From assembly GCA_002633005.1 (NCBI GenBank), contig NMRA01000154.1:1-64000 (forward strand): a stretch of DNA of 64,000 nt. Direction: 5' to 3'. Source of the stretch: Phoronis australis. Taxonomy: Eukaryota; Phoronida; Phoronidae. Made by a program: the position numbers and the translations under genes. This document shows positions 23,165 to 33,861 of the stretch, in pieces. Numbering within the stretch: position 1 is the stretch's first letter; the number at the start of each line of letters is the position of its first letter. Under the pieces are notes generated by a model. That model searched no databases, was not told the DNA's origin, and saw nothing but the letters and a program-made list of their open reading frames with translations.

Positions 23165-25117
23165 ATGGACATGCAAATGGCTCACAGAGTCATTCGAGAC
23201 CTTGTGAAAGTCGCGATATCGTGGTTTATTGACTTTATTTGGCAAATTATGCTGCGAACGACAAAGAAAATAAAGTCTGTCATGTGGAGATCCCCGTACA
23301 ACAAAGACCCTTTTGCAAGCACGGCAATGAACGACAAGGGGTTAGGAGATGTATCAGTTGATAAAGCAGATATTGACATTGAATTAATGGAATCTGGTGT
23401 CAGGTGTGTAGCAGGCATTGTCCACAAATCAAAGGCACTCGCCGGGCACGTCGCCGAGTGCGTCGAAGTCGAGTGCGAAATCGAAAACTTGCCAAGCAAC
23501 CACAAAGCACGCGATGGATGTGAAAGAAACACTTCGGAGGAGGTGTATCCTACTTTCCCAGAGAAAAACAAAAAGGGAAAAAAGAATGTCCATGAAATGA
23601 CGGACAAAGAGAATGAGCCGATTGGTCGCCATAATGCTGGAGGGAGAGAAGTAACGAAATTGGGTCTCAGAAACAAACCAGGCAACTTTGACGATGCTGG
23701 ACAGGACATCATCCAAATGCCAGGTATCGTTGAGTTTGCTGATGATGGTAATACTAAAAAGACAGTCATGAAATCAGAAAGCAAACCCATCCAAAGTGAC
23801 CACTTTCAAGACCCTACACTATCAGATATCAATGAGTCGACTGAGGGATATGCATTTTGGGAGGATACGTGCCACATTTCCACAGAGGTGGGAAAAGATG
23901 TGGCTGGAAAAGAAAATGTCCAAGAGAAGGTGGGTACTCCAAATGCAGAAAGAGAGCTGATAGGTCACCAGAATGGCAAGGCTACAGAGCAGCAGAGGCA
24001 GCAGGAGTTACTGCCAAGCCATATCCCAAATTTTACTGCTTCCGAGTCAGAGACCAAATCCGAGAGTGAAAGTGGTATAGAAACAGGAAACCTTGAAGAC
24101 ATTCCTGCGAAGGACGACAGAACATGTCTACTGTTGTCTTACGGCTCAATTTCCTCTCTTAATATCAATGCTTCAGAGAGCATCCGCCATACCTCTGCAT
24201 GTATTGGAGGGAGAGTAGTAGTGAAATTGGATGGTAGAATTAAACCAGCCGGCGTGGACGATTTTGGACGGGGAGTCATCCAACCGTCAGGGGTCGCTGG
24301 CTTCATTGATGATGCTGATAGTAAGAAAAAAGTCCCGAGATCCGAAAATAAAACCTTTAAATGTGACCAATTAGAAGACGCCACGCTGTCTAAATTCACA
24401 GAATCGACTGAATCGACAGGTTCCCCTATAATCAGGAAGACGTTTACACAAGACACTCAAAGCTCTGCATTTGAGACTCTGTCCAGCACGTCAGGAAGCG
24501 TCGAAGATATACACCCAGAAGACGACAAAATGCACAGTTTCGCAAAGTTGCCTCAAGATGCGATTTCTACTCCTGTTACAAATCTTTTAGAAAACACTTG
24601 CATCTCCATAGCCGAAGCTTGTGAGAAGGTCAACGTAAAAGTTCAAAGCAGCGACCTACCTGATAACAGCAAATATATTGTAATAGACTTTTTTAAACCT
24701 TGTGGTGTCGTTGCCTGGCCTAACTATCCCAGTCCGTCTCCTGTAGCAACGTTACCCCAATGTGATTTATCATTTGCTACGGGAGATAATTCAGTGGACA
24801 CTGAATGCAAGAAGAAAAGCGAAACAAGATTGCCAAGCGACAACGATCCATTCACCACTGAGGACATTCGTCTAGAAGACGTCAAGAAGTCTGGATTCAC
24901 GCATGCGCCTCTTGATGCGATTTCTTCTGTTTCAGAGGACTATAGTTCTACAGATAAGCCAAGTACTGTTAAACGTGAGGGAGTTTTCAAACGTTTGAAA
25001 TCACGATTCAGACGAAACAGCCACGTGGGCAAGGAGTCTAACACTTCCTCTGTGCAGGCGCAAGGTTTAGTTTCACGATGGCGGCATTTGATGTGTTGCA
25101 AGGCCTGTGAAGATTAG
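23165..25117 (+). CDS. Orphan 650-residue acidic protein with internal repeats
   Basis: An uninterrupted frame of 651 codons. The ATG at 23165 is preferred because its context (caaaATGG) is good; the frame is open a little further only to a GTG. Residues about 10-30 are hydrophobic and amphipathic (VAISWFIDFIWQIML) followed by a basic TTKKIK, so the N-terminus may be a membrane anchor. The rest is polar, Ser/Glu/Asp/Lys-rich and probably disordered. Two units of about 75 residues, near 158-232 and 347-420, align well (GGREVTKLG against GGRVVVKLD, IIQMPG against VIQPSG, ESTE at both ends). A motif of the form ED-I-x4-D followed by DAIS occurs three times toward the C-terminus. The end is basic (FKRLKSRFRRNS) with a Cys pair in LMCCKAC. 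I know no homolog and assign no function. An AATAAA lies about 180 bases after the stop. Confidence 0.7.
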   Translation: MDMQMAHRVIRDLVKVAISWFIDFIWQIMLRTTKKIKSVMWRSPYNKDPFASTAMNDKGLGDVSVDKADIDIELMESGVRCVAGIVHKSKALAGHVAECVEVECEIENLPSNHKARDGCERNTSEEVYPTFPEKNKKGKKNVHEMTDKENEPIGRHNAGGREVTKLGLRNKPGNFDDAGQDIIQMPGIVEFADDGNTKKTVMKSESKPIQSDHFQDPTLSDINESTEGYAFWEDTCHISTEVGKDVAGKENVQEKVGTPNAERELIGHQNGKATEQQRQQELLPSHIPNFTASESETKSESESGIETGNLEDIPAKDDRTCLLLSYGSISSLNINASESIRHTSACIGGRVVVKLDGRIKPAGVDDFGRGVIQPSGVAGFIDDADSKKKVPRSENKTFKCDQLEDATLSKFTESTESTGSPIIRKTFTQDTQSSAFETLSSTSGSVEDIHPEDDKMHSFAKLPQDAISTPVTNLLENTCISIAEACEKVNVKVQSSDLPDNSKYIVIDFFKPCGVVAWPNYPSPSPVATLPQCDLSFATGDNSVDTECKKKSETRLPSDNDPFTTEDIRLEDVKKSGFTHAPLDAISSVSEDYSSTDKPSTVKREGVFKRLKSRFRRNSHVGKESNTSSVQAQGLVSRWRHLMCCKACED

Positions 25118-25295
25118 AACGCCCATGACACATTCCATGACGGACTTAATTATAAGTTCAGTTTTGAGCGCTTTTTCACACGTTTGACACTAATTATTTA
25201 TTACAAAATACGCTGTACCTCCGTGTATGTTTCGCAACCATTAAGTCTGTGTTGCGTGTACATATATTCAATGGAAATTGCATGGCGAAATGCAA

Positions 25296-25301
25296 AATAA
25301 A
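25296..25301 (+). terminator. Poly(A) signal of the orphan gene
   Basis: AATAAA 179 bases after the TAG stop at 25117. Confidence 0.6.
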
Positions 25302-25471
25302 ATGAAGGTGCAGTTGAAGAGTTTGTTTTAATTGGTGCTTAAGTTAAAAGTTGCGTTAACTGATTTTCTCGCTCGTCAGTTTAATTAGACACATCTCTTA
25401 GAGCCTATCTAGATTGATACGCTAAGGTATAGACCGGCAGCCGGGACACTTAGCATAGATGAACGAGAACA

Positions 25472-25640
25472 GGAGTATGTCATTGGTCAAAATATGTCCT
25501 ATGACAGATAAAATAGAATTTGGGTTGTGTCCGCAAGAAATCCCTAAAAATCTCAACCACCATTTGAGCAACATTAGATATTCGAGGTACAGGCTAAAAC
25601 TGACTTAAAATCAACAATCGTGCCGCAATGACACAAGGTG
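25472..25640. repeat. Dispersed repeat, relative of 21711-21925
   Basis: Same ordered blocks as at 21711-21925, ending AACAATCGTGCCGCAATGAC. A further partial similarity continues to about 25760. Confidence 0.45.
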
Positions 25641-27079
25641 GAGCTAGCTCATACATTCGAGGTACCATAGTAAACAATTCCATGATATTCAAATAGAAGT
25701 TACTGGTTACTAAATGGCCTGTGACAGACAAAGCCCACGTGGGTTGTGCGCGCCAGCCCCAGAAATCGCAACCACGTAATTTTGTTGAAACCGTGTGATA
25801 TATTAGATAATGAAGATCCCGTTCAAGTCTTGGTACAGTTTCGTAGGGTCAGGAATTTCGACAAGGACGGTATTTTGATCACGTGCTTCGTTTGCAGACT
25901 CTTGCAGAATTCTTGCAGAATTCTTGCAGATTTCTTGTATTTCCGTAATACTTACTGAACTCTCTCCCTGCTTAAAATTAATTATAGCGACACACTGAGT
26001 GTGTGATAGTACATGTATGTCAATTAGCCGTGCGTCAAAAAGCGAGACATTTAGATGGTGTGGCGAAATGGCGGAAAAATCAAAAAAGGGGGACAGTCCG
26101 ATAACAGCGGTGCAATTGTCAAATACACAGCACGCTGTCAGCAACATGAAATACTAGATTGGGTTCTTTTACAAGGCAAACTTTTTTAAAATTTTATTTC
26201 ACGGGTGTAGTCAGGCACTACAGTAGTAAACAGTAATAGGTAAATACTACAGAATAACAATTACTTAAACGCACCTGTTTTTAAGACCTAAACTTTTCAT
26301 TTAGGGCAGATGTAACTTCTTTCATTAAAACAACGTACATGTAACACAAATTTAATAATCAAAAATGTGTTTTTGAAAAACTCCTGGTGTGAAGAACGAG
26401 ACATTTTATGGAGTTTGGCAACCTACCTCCTACAAGAATGACATAAAGACCCACATGGACCATCTATTGGAGAGAAGACGTTGTCTGACATGGCGTCAGC
26501 TATATTCGCTTTTCTTACAGCGTTACCATGGCAGCTGACCATTTACTGGATTCTCAAGGTTCCCATGAAGAGGTCGACACGTACGCTTCTTATCCGACTC
26601 AAATGGCAATGCATTGATCAGGGTCTCTGGCACGGATGTTATCGTAATTGTTGGGTGACTGTTTGAAAGCGTTGTGATGACTGTTTCTACTTCATGTTGA
26701 TTAAAGATTTTTAAGACACTTCAGTTGGTTTTCTTTAAATGGTTGCTTAGTATTCAATGCAATGAAAGGACTCTTTCGAAAGCATTACAACCTGCGGATT
26801 GGTACACCTGCAGTCTAGAAGCAATGACCCACAGGCTGAGTACCCGTCTGTGTATGGAATGTCGCCAGAAATGTGGAAGTTTTCTCACTCGATCCTGATT
26901 ATTCCGCCTGGCTTTATCTTTGACTGGGATCTTGGAGAACGTCTCGATAGTCACTTACAGCCCGCTTTATGGCCTCTGAACAATTGTTTGTTTGAACTTG
27001 ACATCTAATGCATGAGCAAAACAAGGTGACACATAGTCTCGGCTAATGGCGTAATACTACGAGAGATGAGTGAGCATTT

Positions 27080-27137
27080 CTGAAAGTAATTGTGTTGAAT
27101 AAAGAAGTCGGCTGTTCGTGTAAGCAATTACTTTCAG
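27080..27137. repeat. Short perfect inverted repeat, 13-bp arms
   Basis: CTGAAAGTAATTG at 27080-27092 is exactly mirrored by CAATTACTTTCAG at 27125-27137, leaving a 32-base loop. It could be a hairpin or a residue of a small element. Confidence 0.6.
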
Positions 27138-29084
27138 GCAACGTGCCTGCATTTTGATAACCAGTTTTCTCCACTGAACAACGGGCATCAAGCTGGTTCT
27201 CAAATTTAGGGCAACTTACATTAGACTACTGCACTTCGGAGGCGATGTTTAACTTTAAAGTCAAACAATCAAACAACCACGGGCCTTTGCAAAGGATGGT
27301 TGTTACTTGTTTGATTGTTATTTTATTAATCAAGTTTGAAGAAACTAGGGAATAGTATTAACGTAGTATATGTGAATAACCACAGAAACAACACGATTTT
27401 GACACCTTCAGACAATTGAATTCAATAAGTGTAACATATTCGATGACAAAGCGATGAACTAACCCCCATCTGTCAACATTAAGATTTTTGCCAAACAACG
27501 ACGGTTTCATTGACTCGTAACTTGAAAGTTGCTGTACCCGAGTTTGGTGAACAAGACAGTTGCAATTCAAAAGTAAACGAGTTTCTTCCTGTGCTATGCT
27601 ATTGAAGCTAACACTGGTCACGGGTAAAGGTCCAAGCAATCTCACAAGCCGCGTGTCTGCTTTCTTTAACAACAATCGCTGAAAAGTCAATCGGTTTCGT
27701 CTCAAAAGTCAAAAAATTGGCAATCCAATGTCAGTGACCTAAACGAGTTTGTGGAAAATTAAAAGATGCGATAAAATCTTGTCGAATTCAGTGTAATGGC
27801 GAAAACAAGAACAAAGTAAGTTAACACAACGAACTGAAAAAAGCCTGGGCTCGTGAGCACCAAAGTTTATTCAAGATTCTACTCAAAACTGATCAACCAC
27901 ACTAACTTATGCTTCTGAAAATACTTTTCAAAATAACACCTCATTAACCAGTTACTCGCAAGAATATCACGAGTAAAGCTGGCGTGGTTATGTGCTTGTC
28001 TTACAGTGCATAGCGTTAGGCCTATCTCTCGAAGTCTTATGTGATGTTTTGCTTCCACGGAACAACACTGAAAACATCGTTTCATGACCAAAAATCGCTT
28101 TTTGGTCTTCGATCTCAACTTAAACAGAATTTAAATCGGTTTCTGAAATAGGTGACCATTCAAAAACGCTGTTGCGAATTCATAAAACAGAGTGAGACGG
28201 TGATAAACTTCGTTTTGCAACTCTACGAGAACTAATTTACAGCATGTGGACACATACACGAAACGTACCTCGATAGGCGTAGATGAAATAGTATGCCACG
28301 AGACATTATTCCTCGTATTGATCGAGACCGAAGTATTTATTCCATACGCTTCGAATTCTTAAGTTTCTATTATTTTTTTTCGGCACATTTTGGAAACACG
28401 TCACCCAGACTTTAGTGTCTGTACTTAGGCGTTATGTTACAAGATTATTCTAAAAAAAAGAAAACAGTATTAACTGTAACGTTTTATTACTTGAAAAGAG
28501 ATAACAAAGACACCCGGAATAATGTCGTATTGGAAACTGAAACTCATTTTGTAGCGACGGGCTTCTGTAGTTACCGAGGAACTGGCGTCAGAGCTTTATA
28601 GGATATATTTTAGAAAATAAAACTGAGACAAAAGTTTTATGTAATTAACAGTTTTGTACCACATGTTGTGCTTGTGACCTGATTGCATTTTGAGTGTCAT
28701 TTATACTGCTGAAACTTAATTACTTTAAACGTGGGAAAGTTTGGGACGAGCAAGCCGGTTAGTGAGGTCGAGTCCACATTGGCCTACTTTTTGTACTTTC
28801 CTTGCCTCAGTATAGAGGGTACTGTTAAAAGTAGTACGGGAGTGCAACGAGGAAAACAATGCCACGAGGCTGTATTGCACTCAACTTATTCAACGCGTAT
28901 GGGGTAAAATAGAGATTTCATTTACGAGCAAAAAAGTCACACTTGATGAACCGGTCACTATGCCACGGTGCTTTGTTGGATAAGGACTGAGCTAAAGAAG
29001 ACAATCTTGAGGTCCATAAGATTGTGAACAATATCAACAAAGTTAGCTCCTCTGCATTTTACAGTGATAATGTGCGTGAATTTT

Positions 29085-29090
29085 GTTTAT
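29085..29090 (-). terminator. Candidate poly(A) signal of the minus-strand transporter
   Basis: AATAAA on the minus strand, about 235 bases after the stop codon at 29324. Confidence 0.4.
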
Positions 29091-29323
29091 TGAGACCAAA
29101 ATTCTAACGGTTAAGCTTACTTCGTAGCAGGCTATAACTTTGAATTTGAATGTTGATTTTAAAAAAATCATGACACGGGCCTAAGAAACGGAGCAAAGTG
29201 GATATAACCATTGTTCGCGTATGCCCTCGATTCCAGGAAAAAGTCAAGAAGAACAAACAGTTCTGTAGGTTGCTGACAAAGGGTCCCATAGCACATGTTG
29301 AGAAGAACATTCAAGTTTGTTTC

Positions 29324-32300
29324 TTAAATTACATCTGTGCTTTCACAATTTCGACTCTCAGTGCTTTTGTGTTTACTGCCTCGCCAGCATCCCGCAGAGT
29401 ACAAAAGCACTGCAAAAAATGTCACAGATGCCATGGAAACAAAAAGGAAATATATGGTATGTTGGGCACTATAATATTGAAGCAAATATCCCACAACTAA
29501 CTGTGTAAATAGCCCACCCATGGCAATGAACACGTCAAAGAGGGAACACAGAACGCTGGTGACTTCAATGTAATTGTTTGCAAAGGCCAGTCCTCCCGGA
29601 GTTACGGGTCCGTAGAGAAAAACAGTTGAAATAGAGAAGCCCCACAGATGGTATGTACTGTTTACTCCCACGTAACAAAAACAGGCCGAGAACACCGTTG
29701 CACCTAGAAGAAACGGTAGCAACAGGAACTGTACAGGAATACAAATAGTTGCTATGGACATGACAAGTCGGCCGCTGGCAAGAGCTAGGGATTGCATGGA
29801 ATCTAGCCATGCTGCGTCTTGTTTCGATAATTTTAAGTTGCTCTCGACTGCATACGTCAGCATGTAGGTCGTTAAGGTTTCGGACGCACATTTGCTGCTT
29901 AATAAATACAGCATTAGACCTAGGCACATAAAGCAGCCATAGCCACAATTTCCTTCCGCACACGAGCCCGGATGAAAAAGATCTTTTAACGAGACTGATT
30001 CATTGCCTGCTGCAAGCCGCTTCTGCGTTTTCTTTTTTGGTTTCTTGATTTGCAATAATACGGAACTTATAGAAGCAAATACCGATGCCCCTGCAATAAT
30101 GGAATACGGTATTTCGATGCGTGACGGGTTCCAGTTTTCAGTGCTGTTTGTGAAAGCAGTACCGGTGCCATTATAGCTGCTATTATTGACTGAGCCGAGA
30201 AACGGTGACGCAATGAACGAGACAAGAACCATGGAGAAAGTTGAAATACTGTACGCGGCATTCACGAGTGAGCTGGCCTTTGTTGTCCAGTCATTCAGTA
30301 ATACGTAGTTTCCCACTGAAAAATCAACGAAAGCACTCATTTTATTTAGTTGAACAAAAATAACAACAACATTGGGACAAATACAAAAGTAATTATAATA
30401 ATCGTAACTAGAATGCAATTGCGTATGCGCACTTACAACTCTGCGCGTGGTGTATGCACATGCATAGTGAAGTATAGGCGCATTACACTGCATAAAATTT
30501 GCATCCTTTGTGAGAAAGAGAGCGATGTCCCTGGTAACTATGAAAGAGCAAGAGTGAAAAGTAAGAATGTCGAACGGAAAACTGCACCAAATGATCTCAC
30601 AGTTGCACCTAAAGACCCCAAAGTTTGTGACTGAATTTCCTTTACGAATGAAAAGTATACACATGATTATGTAAGGTCTAGTTCCAAAATCACTTTTGCA
30701 CTTAATAACCTTTGACCCGGAAACTCGGTTCCCTTTATCCGATTTAAATTCCAGGCACATAAATTTCGGGTGCACTTCTCTAGTACCTGCTTGTTATCAA
30801 AATTCGGAGAGTCGATCCAAAAACCTGTAGAAGAAGAAGAAGCAATTTGACGGAATGCACTCCTTGACCTATTCCGGTGCATTTTCAGTCAAATCCATAA
30901 AATTAATAGAATTTGATCGGCAATTGGTTGAACCACCATGAATTTGAACGCTCTCCCGAATGCATCAATTAAGTACAAGCTGATTGAAAAAGTCTTAAAT
31001 TTAACAGAAAACTGCACTTAATGACCCCAAAGTTGCACCTAATTATCATCGACTGAAATATTCTGTTGTCCGCTCATGTTGCGTGGCCAGTAATTGTGAT
31101 TGTCTGCGAGGACAAATTTGTACGAGCTGAACAGGAACAAGGCCGGCCGACTTCTTGGAGTTTGTTTAAAGACCTTTATGTACCTCGCAGTGGTATGTAC
31201 GTCAAGTGGAAGTCGCAAACTTCAAATATTAGAGGCCTGAAGTACTTCTTTTTCAAAATTTTAACTGTTTTTAATGAGGAACATACTGTTATCACTACTA
31301 GCTAAGCAGAATGTATGCATTTAAACGAAAGTAATCCTACGCCGGGAGATATTGTTGCAACAAATATTGTTTGCAGTTGTAACACATCTGAACAAATTAT
31401 GGTTTTTCATAATAGAAAACAACATATCTTGGAAAAATGCAGTTATGCGCCAAAAATTTAATCCAAAACGAATCACTTTGCATATCATTTGTTGAATTTG
31501 AAAAATTATGCAACAGGCATTGGTATTAATGACACATCTTTGATCGAGAACACCACAAGTATCTGATTTGCTCATTATACATTACTTGCGTTTGGAGCAG
31601 CTTTTACGTTGTTGAAGAAGCAGTTGACCCGGTAATTTTGACTAGTTGCTGTGGAAACTATTTCTTGGATTTCCAAAACAGTTTTACTGATTTGGGTATT
31701 CCGGTCTTTGCTTCTAGTTATTACATGATGCGATGTATTTGGTGTTAAAAAGGTTATTTCCAAATTTGGGTACATGAGTTGCCTTGACAACCATTTTATT
31801 TGTGATTTTCAGAACTGTCCTATTGTGTCAAGCCGTTTATATTCTTTGTTATGTAGGAGGGTGATCGCTATGAATACTCTAAGCATGGTTGCCTGCTTCT
31901 AACATGGCTTTGCCATCAAACTTGTTGGACTGCAGGCCAAAATGTGAAGAAGTCACTCTTGGGTGAAGGGAAAAACAGACGATGGTCTTCTAAGGAAGGA
32001 CCTACTGGACATTGCCCAGACGCTCACATGGCCAGTACATCCGCGATGAAACCAGCCATTCAAAACTAGATCTCTTAAATTGCTGATATTAAATTATTCT
32101 CGTCAGCCCTCAAAATTTTGGATTTTTTTTGAAAACGCCACACAAATACTTCAAACAAAAATTCGACTGTCTTGCAACTTTTATTTGGCGGAGATAAAAA
32201 TAATGTGGCCTATGTTGTTTAATTTTGTGTCAAATATCGAGAAGACAATATCAAGACAAGGTAGATTTCGGTTAAGATAACGATGGCAATGGTGACGGTG

Positions 32301-32613
32301 AGAGTGGCGGTGATGATTATGCCAATGATAATAACAATGATCCTGAATGATGGTGACTATGACGACGATGAGGAGGACGGATGCAAAGCAATAAGAACTT
32401 ACTAGAATTTACACCACCCAGGCCAATTCCTTGCACAAAGTAAATGGCGCCGAAGAAATAGACGTTTCTCACCCATGGTATAATGAAGATACTGCTACTA
32501 TGAAATAACGTTATAACGCTCAGTACCATGTCGTCGTAGTGTTGAAATCTGCCCAACAAATAGCCCGTCATCAGAGATCCAACCATTCTGCCGGGATGCA
32601 GTAGAGAAGTCGC
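29324..32613 (-). CDS. MFS transporter, second MFSD4/NaGLT1-like paralog (5' end missing)
   Basis: Minus-strand exons 32613-32403 and 30315-29324 join in phase 1 to give about 400 residues ending in a stop. The first follows acgcttcag and ends at GTAAGT; the second follows cgttgatttttcag. The first exon carries a Gly-rich loop (GRMVGSLMTGYLLGRF) and two helices ending GIGLGGVNS. The second begins near GNYVLLNDW, has a helix FSMVLVSFIASPFLG, then an extracellular loop rich in N-glycosylation sites (NSS, NGT, NST), and about seven further helices, with a Lys/Ser-rich cytoplasmic tail. Helix order, intron position and phase match the plus-strand transporter at 3370-7682, so the two are paralogs. 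The start exon is not found; the upstream side is the C-rich repeat, the N gap and the Penelope-like element. Transport of a small solute is inferred from family only. Confidence 0.75.
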
Positions 32614-32665
32614 CTGAAGCGTACACAGTTTCATCAGATGAGTGCATTATGTTCGCTAATAGTTT

Positions 32666-32923
32666 GGAGAGGCGGATTTAGGGGGGCCAAGGGGGCCATG
32701 CCCCCCCCCCTAAAATTCTACTAGATACCATTTGGGAGTTCGGGTGCGCGCAAGCAGGGGCTCGTTGGGGGTGATTAAACAATGCATGGGCCCTGAACAA
32801 ACTGAACAAAACCCCGTTTACCGTTTTTTTTTTAGTCAACACGTCCGCAACCCCAAACATTTGAGGCCTCTGCGTCCCCATATTTTAGGCGCATCTGCCG
32901 AAATTCTGGTTATTCCCGTGCCC
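32666..32923. repeat. Dispersed GGCGGATTTAGGGGGG / poly-C repeat bordering the N gap
   Basis: AGGCGGATTTAGGGGGGCCA with a run of ten Cs, then TACCATTTGGGAGTTCGGGT, another copy of the C-rich family. It runs into unique-looking sequence and then the assembly gap. Confidence 0.65.
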
Positions 32924-33656
32924 NNNNNNNNNNNNNNNNNNNNNNNNNNNNNNNNNNNNNNNNNNNNNNNNNNNNNNNNNNNNNNNNNNNNNNNNNNNNN
33001 NNNNNNNNNNNNNNNNNNNNNNNNNNNNNNNNNNNNNNNNNNNNNNNNNNNNNNNNNNNNNNNNNNNNNNNNNNNNNNNNNNNNNNNNNNNNNNNNNNNN
33101 NNNNNNNNNNNNNNNNNNNNNNNNNNNNNNNNNNNNNNNNNNNNNNNNNNNNNNNNNNNNNNNNNNNNNNNNNNNNNNNNNNNNNNNNNNNNNNNNNNNN
33201 NNNNNNNNNNNNNNNNNNNNNNNNNNNNNNNNNNNNNNNNNNNNNNNNNNNNNNNNNNNNNNNNNNNNNNNNNNNNNNNNNNNNNNNNNNNNNNNNNNNN
33301 NNNNNNNNNNNNNNNNNNNNNNNNNNNNNNNNNNNNNNNNNNNNNNNNNNNNNNNNNNNNNNNNNNNNNNNNNNNNNNNNNNNNNNNNNNNNNNNNNNNN
33401 NNNNNNNNNNNNNNNNNNNNNNNNNNNNNNNNNNNNNNNNNNNNNNNNNNNNNNNNNNNNNNNNNNNNNNNNNNNNNNNNNNNNNNNNNNNNNNNNNNNN
33501 NNNNNNNNNNNNNNNNNNNNNNNNNNNNNNNNNNNNNNNNNNNNNNNNNNNNNNNNNNNNNNNNNNNNNNNNNNNNNNNNNNNNNNNNNNNNNNNNNNNN
33601 NNNNNNNNNNNNNNNNNNNNNNNNNNNNNNNNNNNNNNNNNNNNNNNNNNNNNNNN
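32924..33656. other. Assembly gap (733 N)
   Basis: Unknown bases. The right border is already inside a 33-bp minisatellite, so the gap probably contains more of that array. Open frames drawn across it are meaningless. Confidence 0.95.
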
Positions 33657-33791
33657 AACTGTGCACACATAACCCTCTCTGTCACACAAAACTGTGTGCA
33701 CATAACCCTCTCTGTCACACAAAACTGTGTGCACATAACCCTCTCTGTCACACAACATTGTGCACAAATAACCCTCTCTGTCACACAAAAC
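33657..33791. repeat. 33-bp minisatellite, about 4 copies, running into the gap
   Basis: Unit contains GCACATAACCCTCTCTGTCA followed by CACAAAACTGTGT. Because 33 is a multiple of three, all frames stay open and read as 11-residue repeats. Confidence 0.9.
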
Positions 33792-33861
33792 TCAGCATGA
33801 TCTTCTCAGCAGGTAGACATCTAGTTATTTTCATAATTAAATCAGTTTTGGCCACAATAAG

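Larger units (their letters stand above)
25302..29084. other. Intergenic, little seen
   Basis: AT-rich sequence without recognisable exons. It includes a dispersed repeat at 25472-25640, a tandem TTCTTGCAGA stretch near 25903-25935, a 58-bp inverted repeat at 27080-27137 and a hairpin-like pair of TCAAACAATCAAACA / TTGTTTGATTGTTA stretches at about 27261-27322. Frames at 27358-27705 (-) and 27879-28118 (-) have no identifiable motif. Confidence 0.5.

Noticed and set aside
23182-23790. 202-codon frame antisense to the orphan gene
   Set aside because: It is the shadow of the sense frame and has no start context, splice signals or domain.
30316-30775. Upstream extension of the minus-strand transporter frame
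   Set aside because: The frame stays open, but a strong acceptor at 30317 matches the intron phase of the paralog and the upstream residues are not transporter-like.
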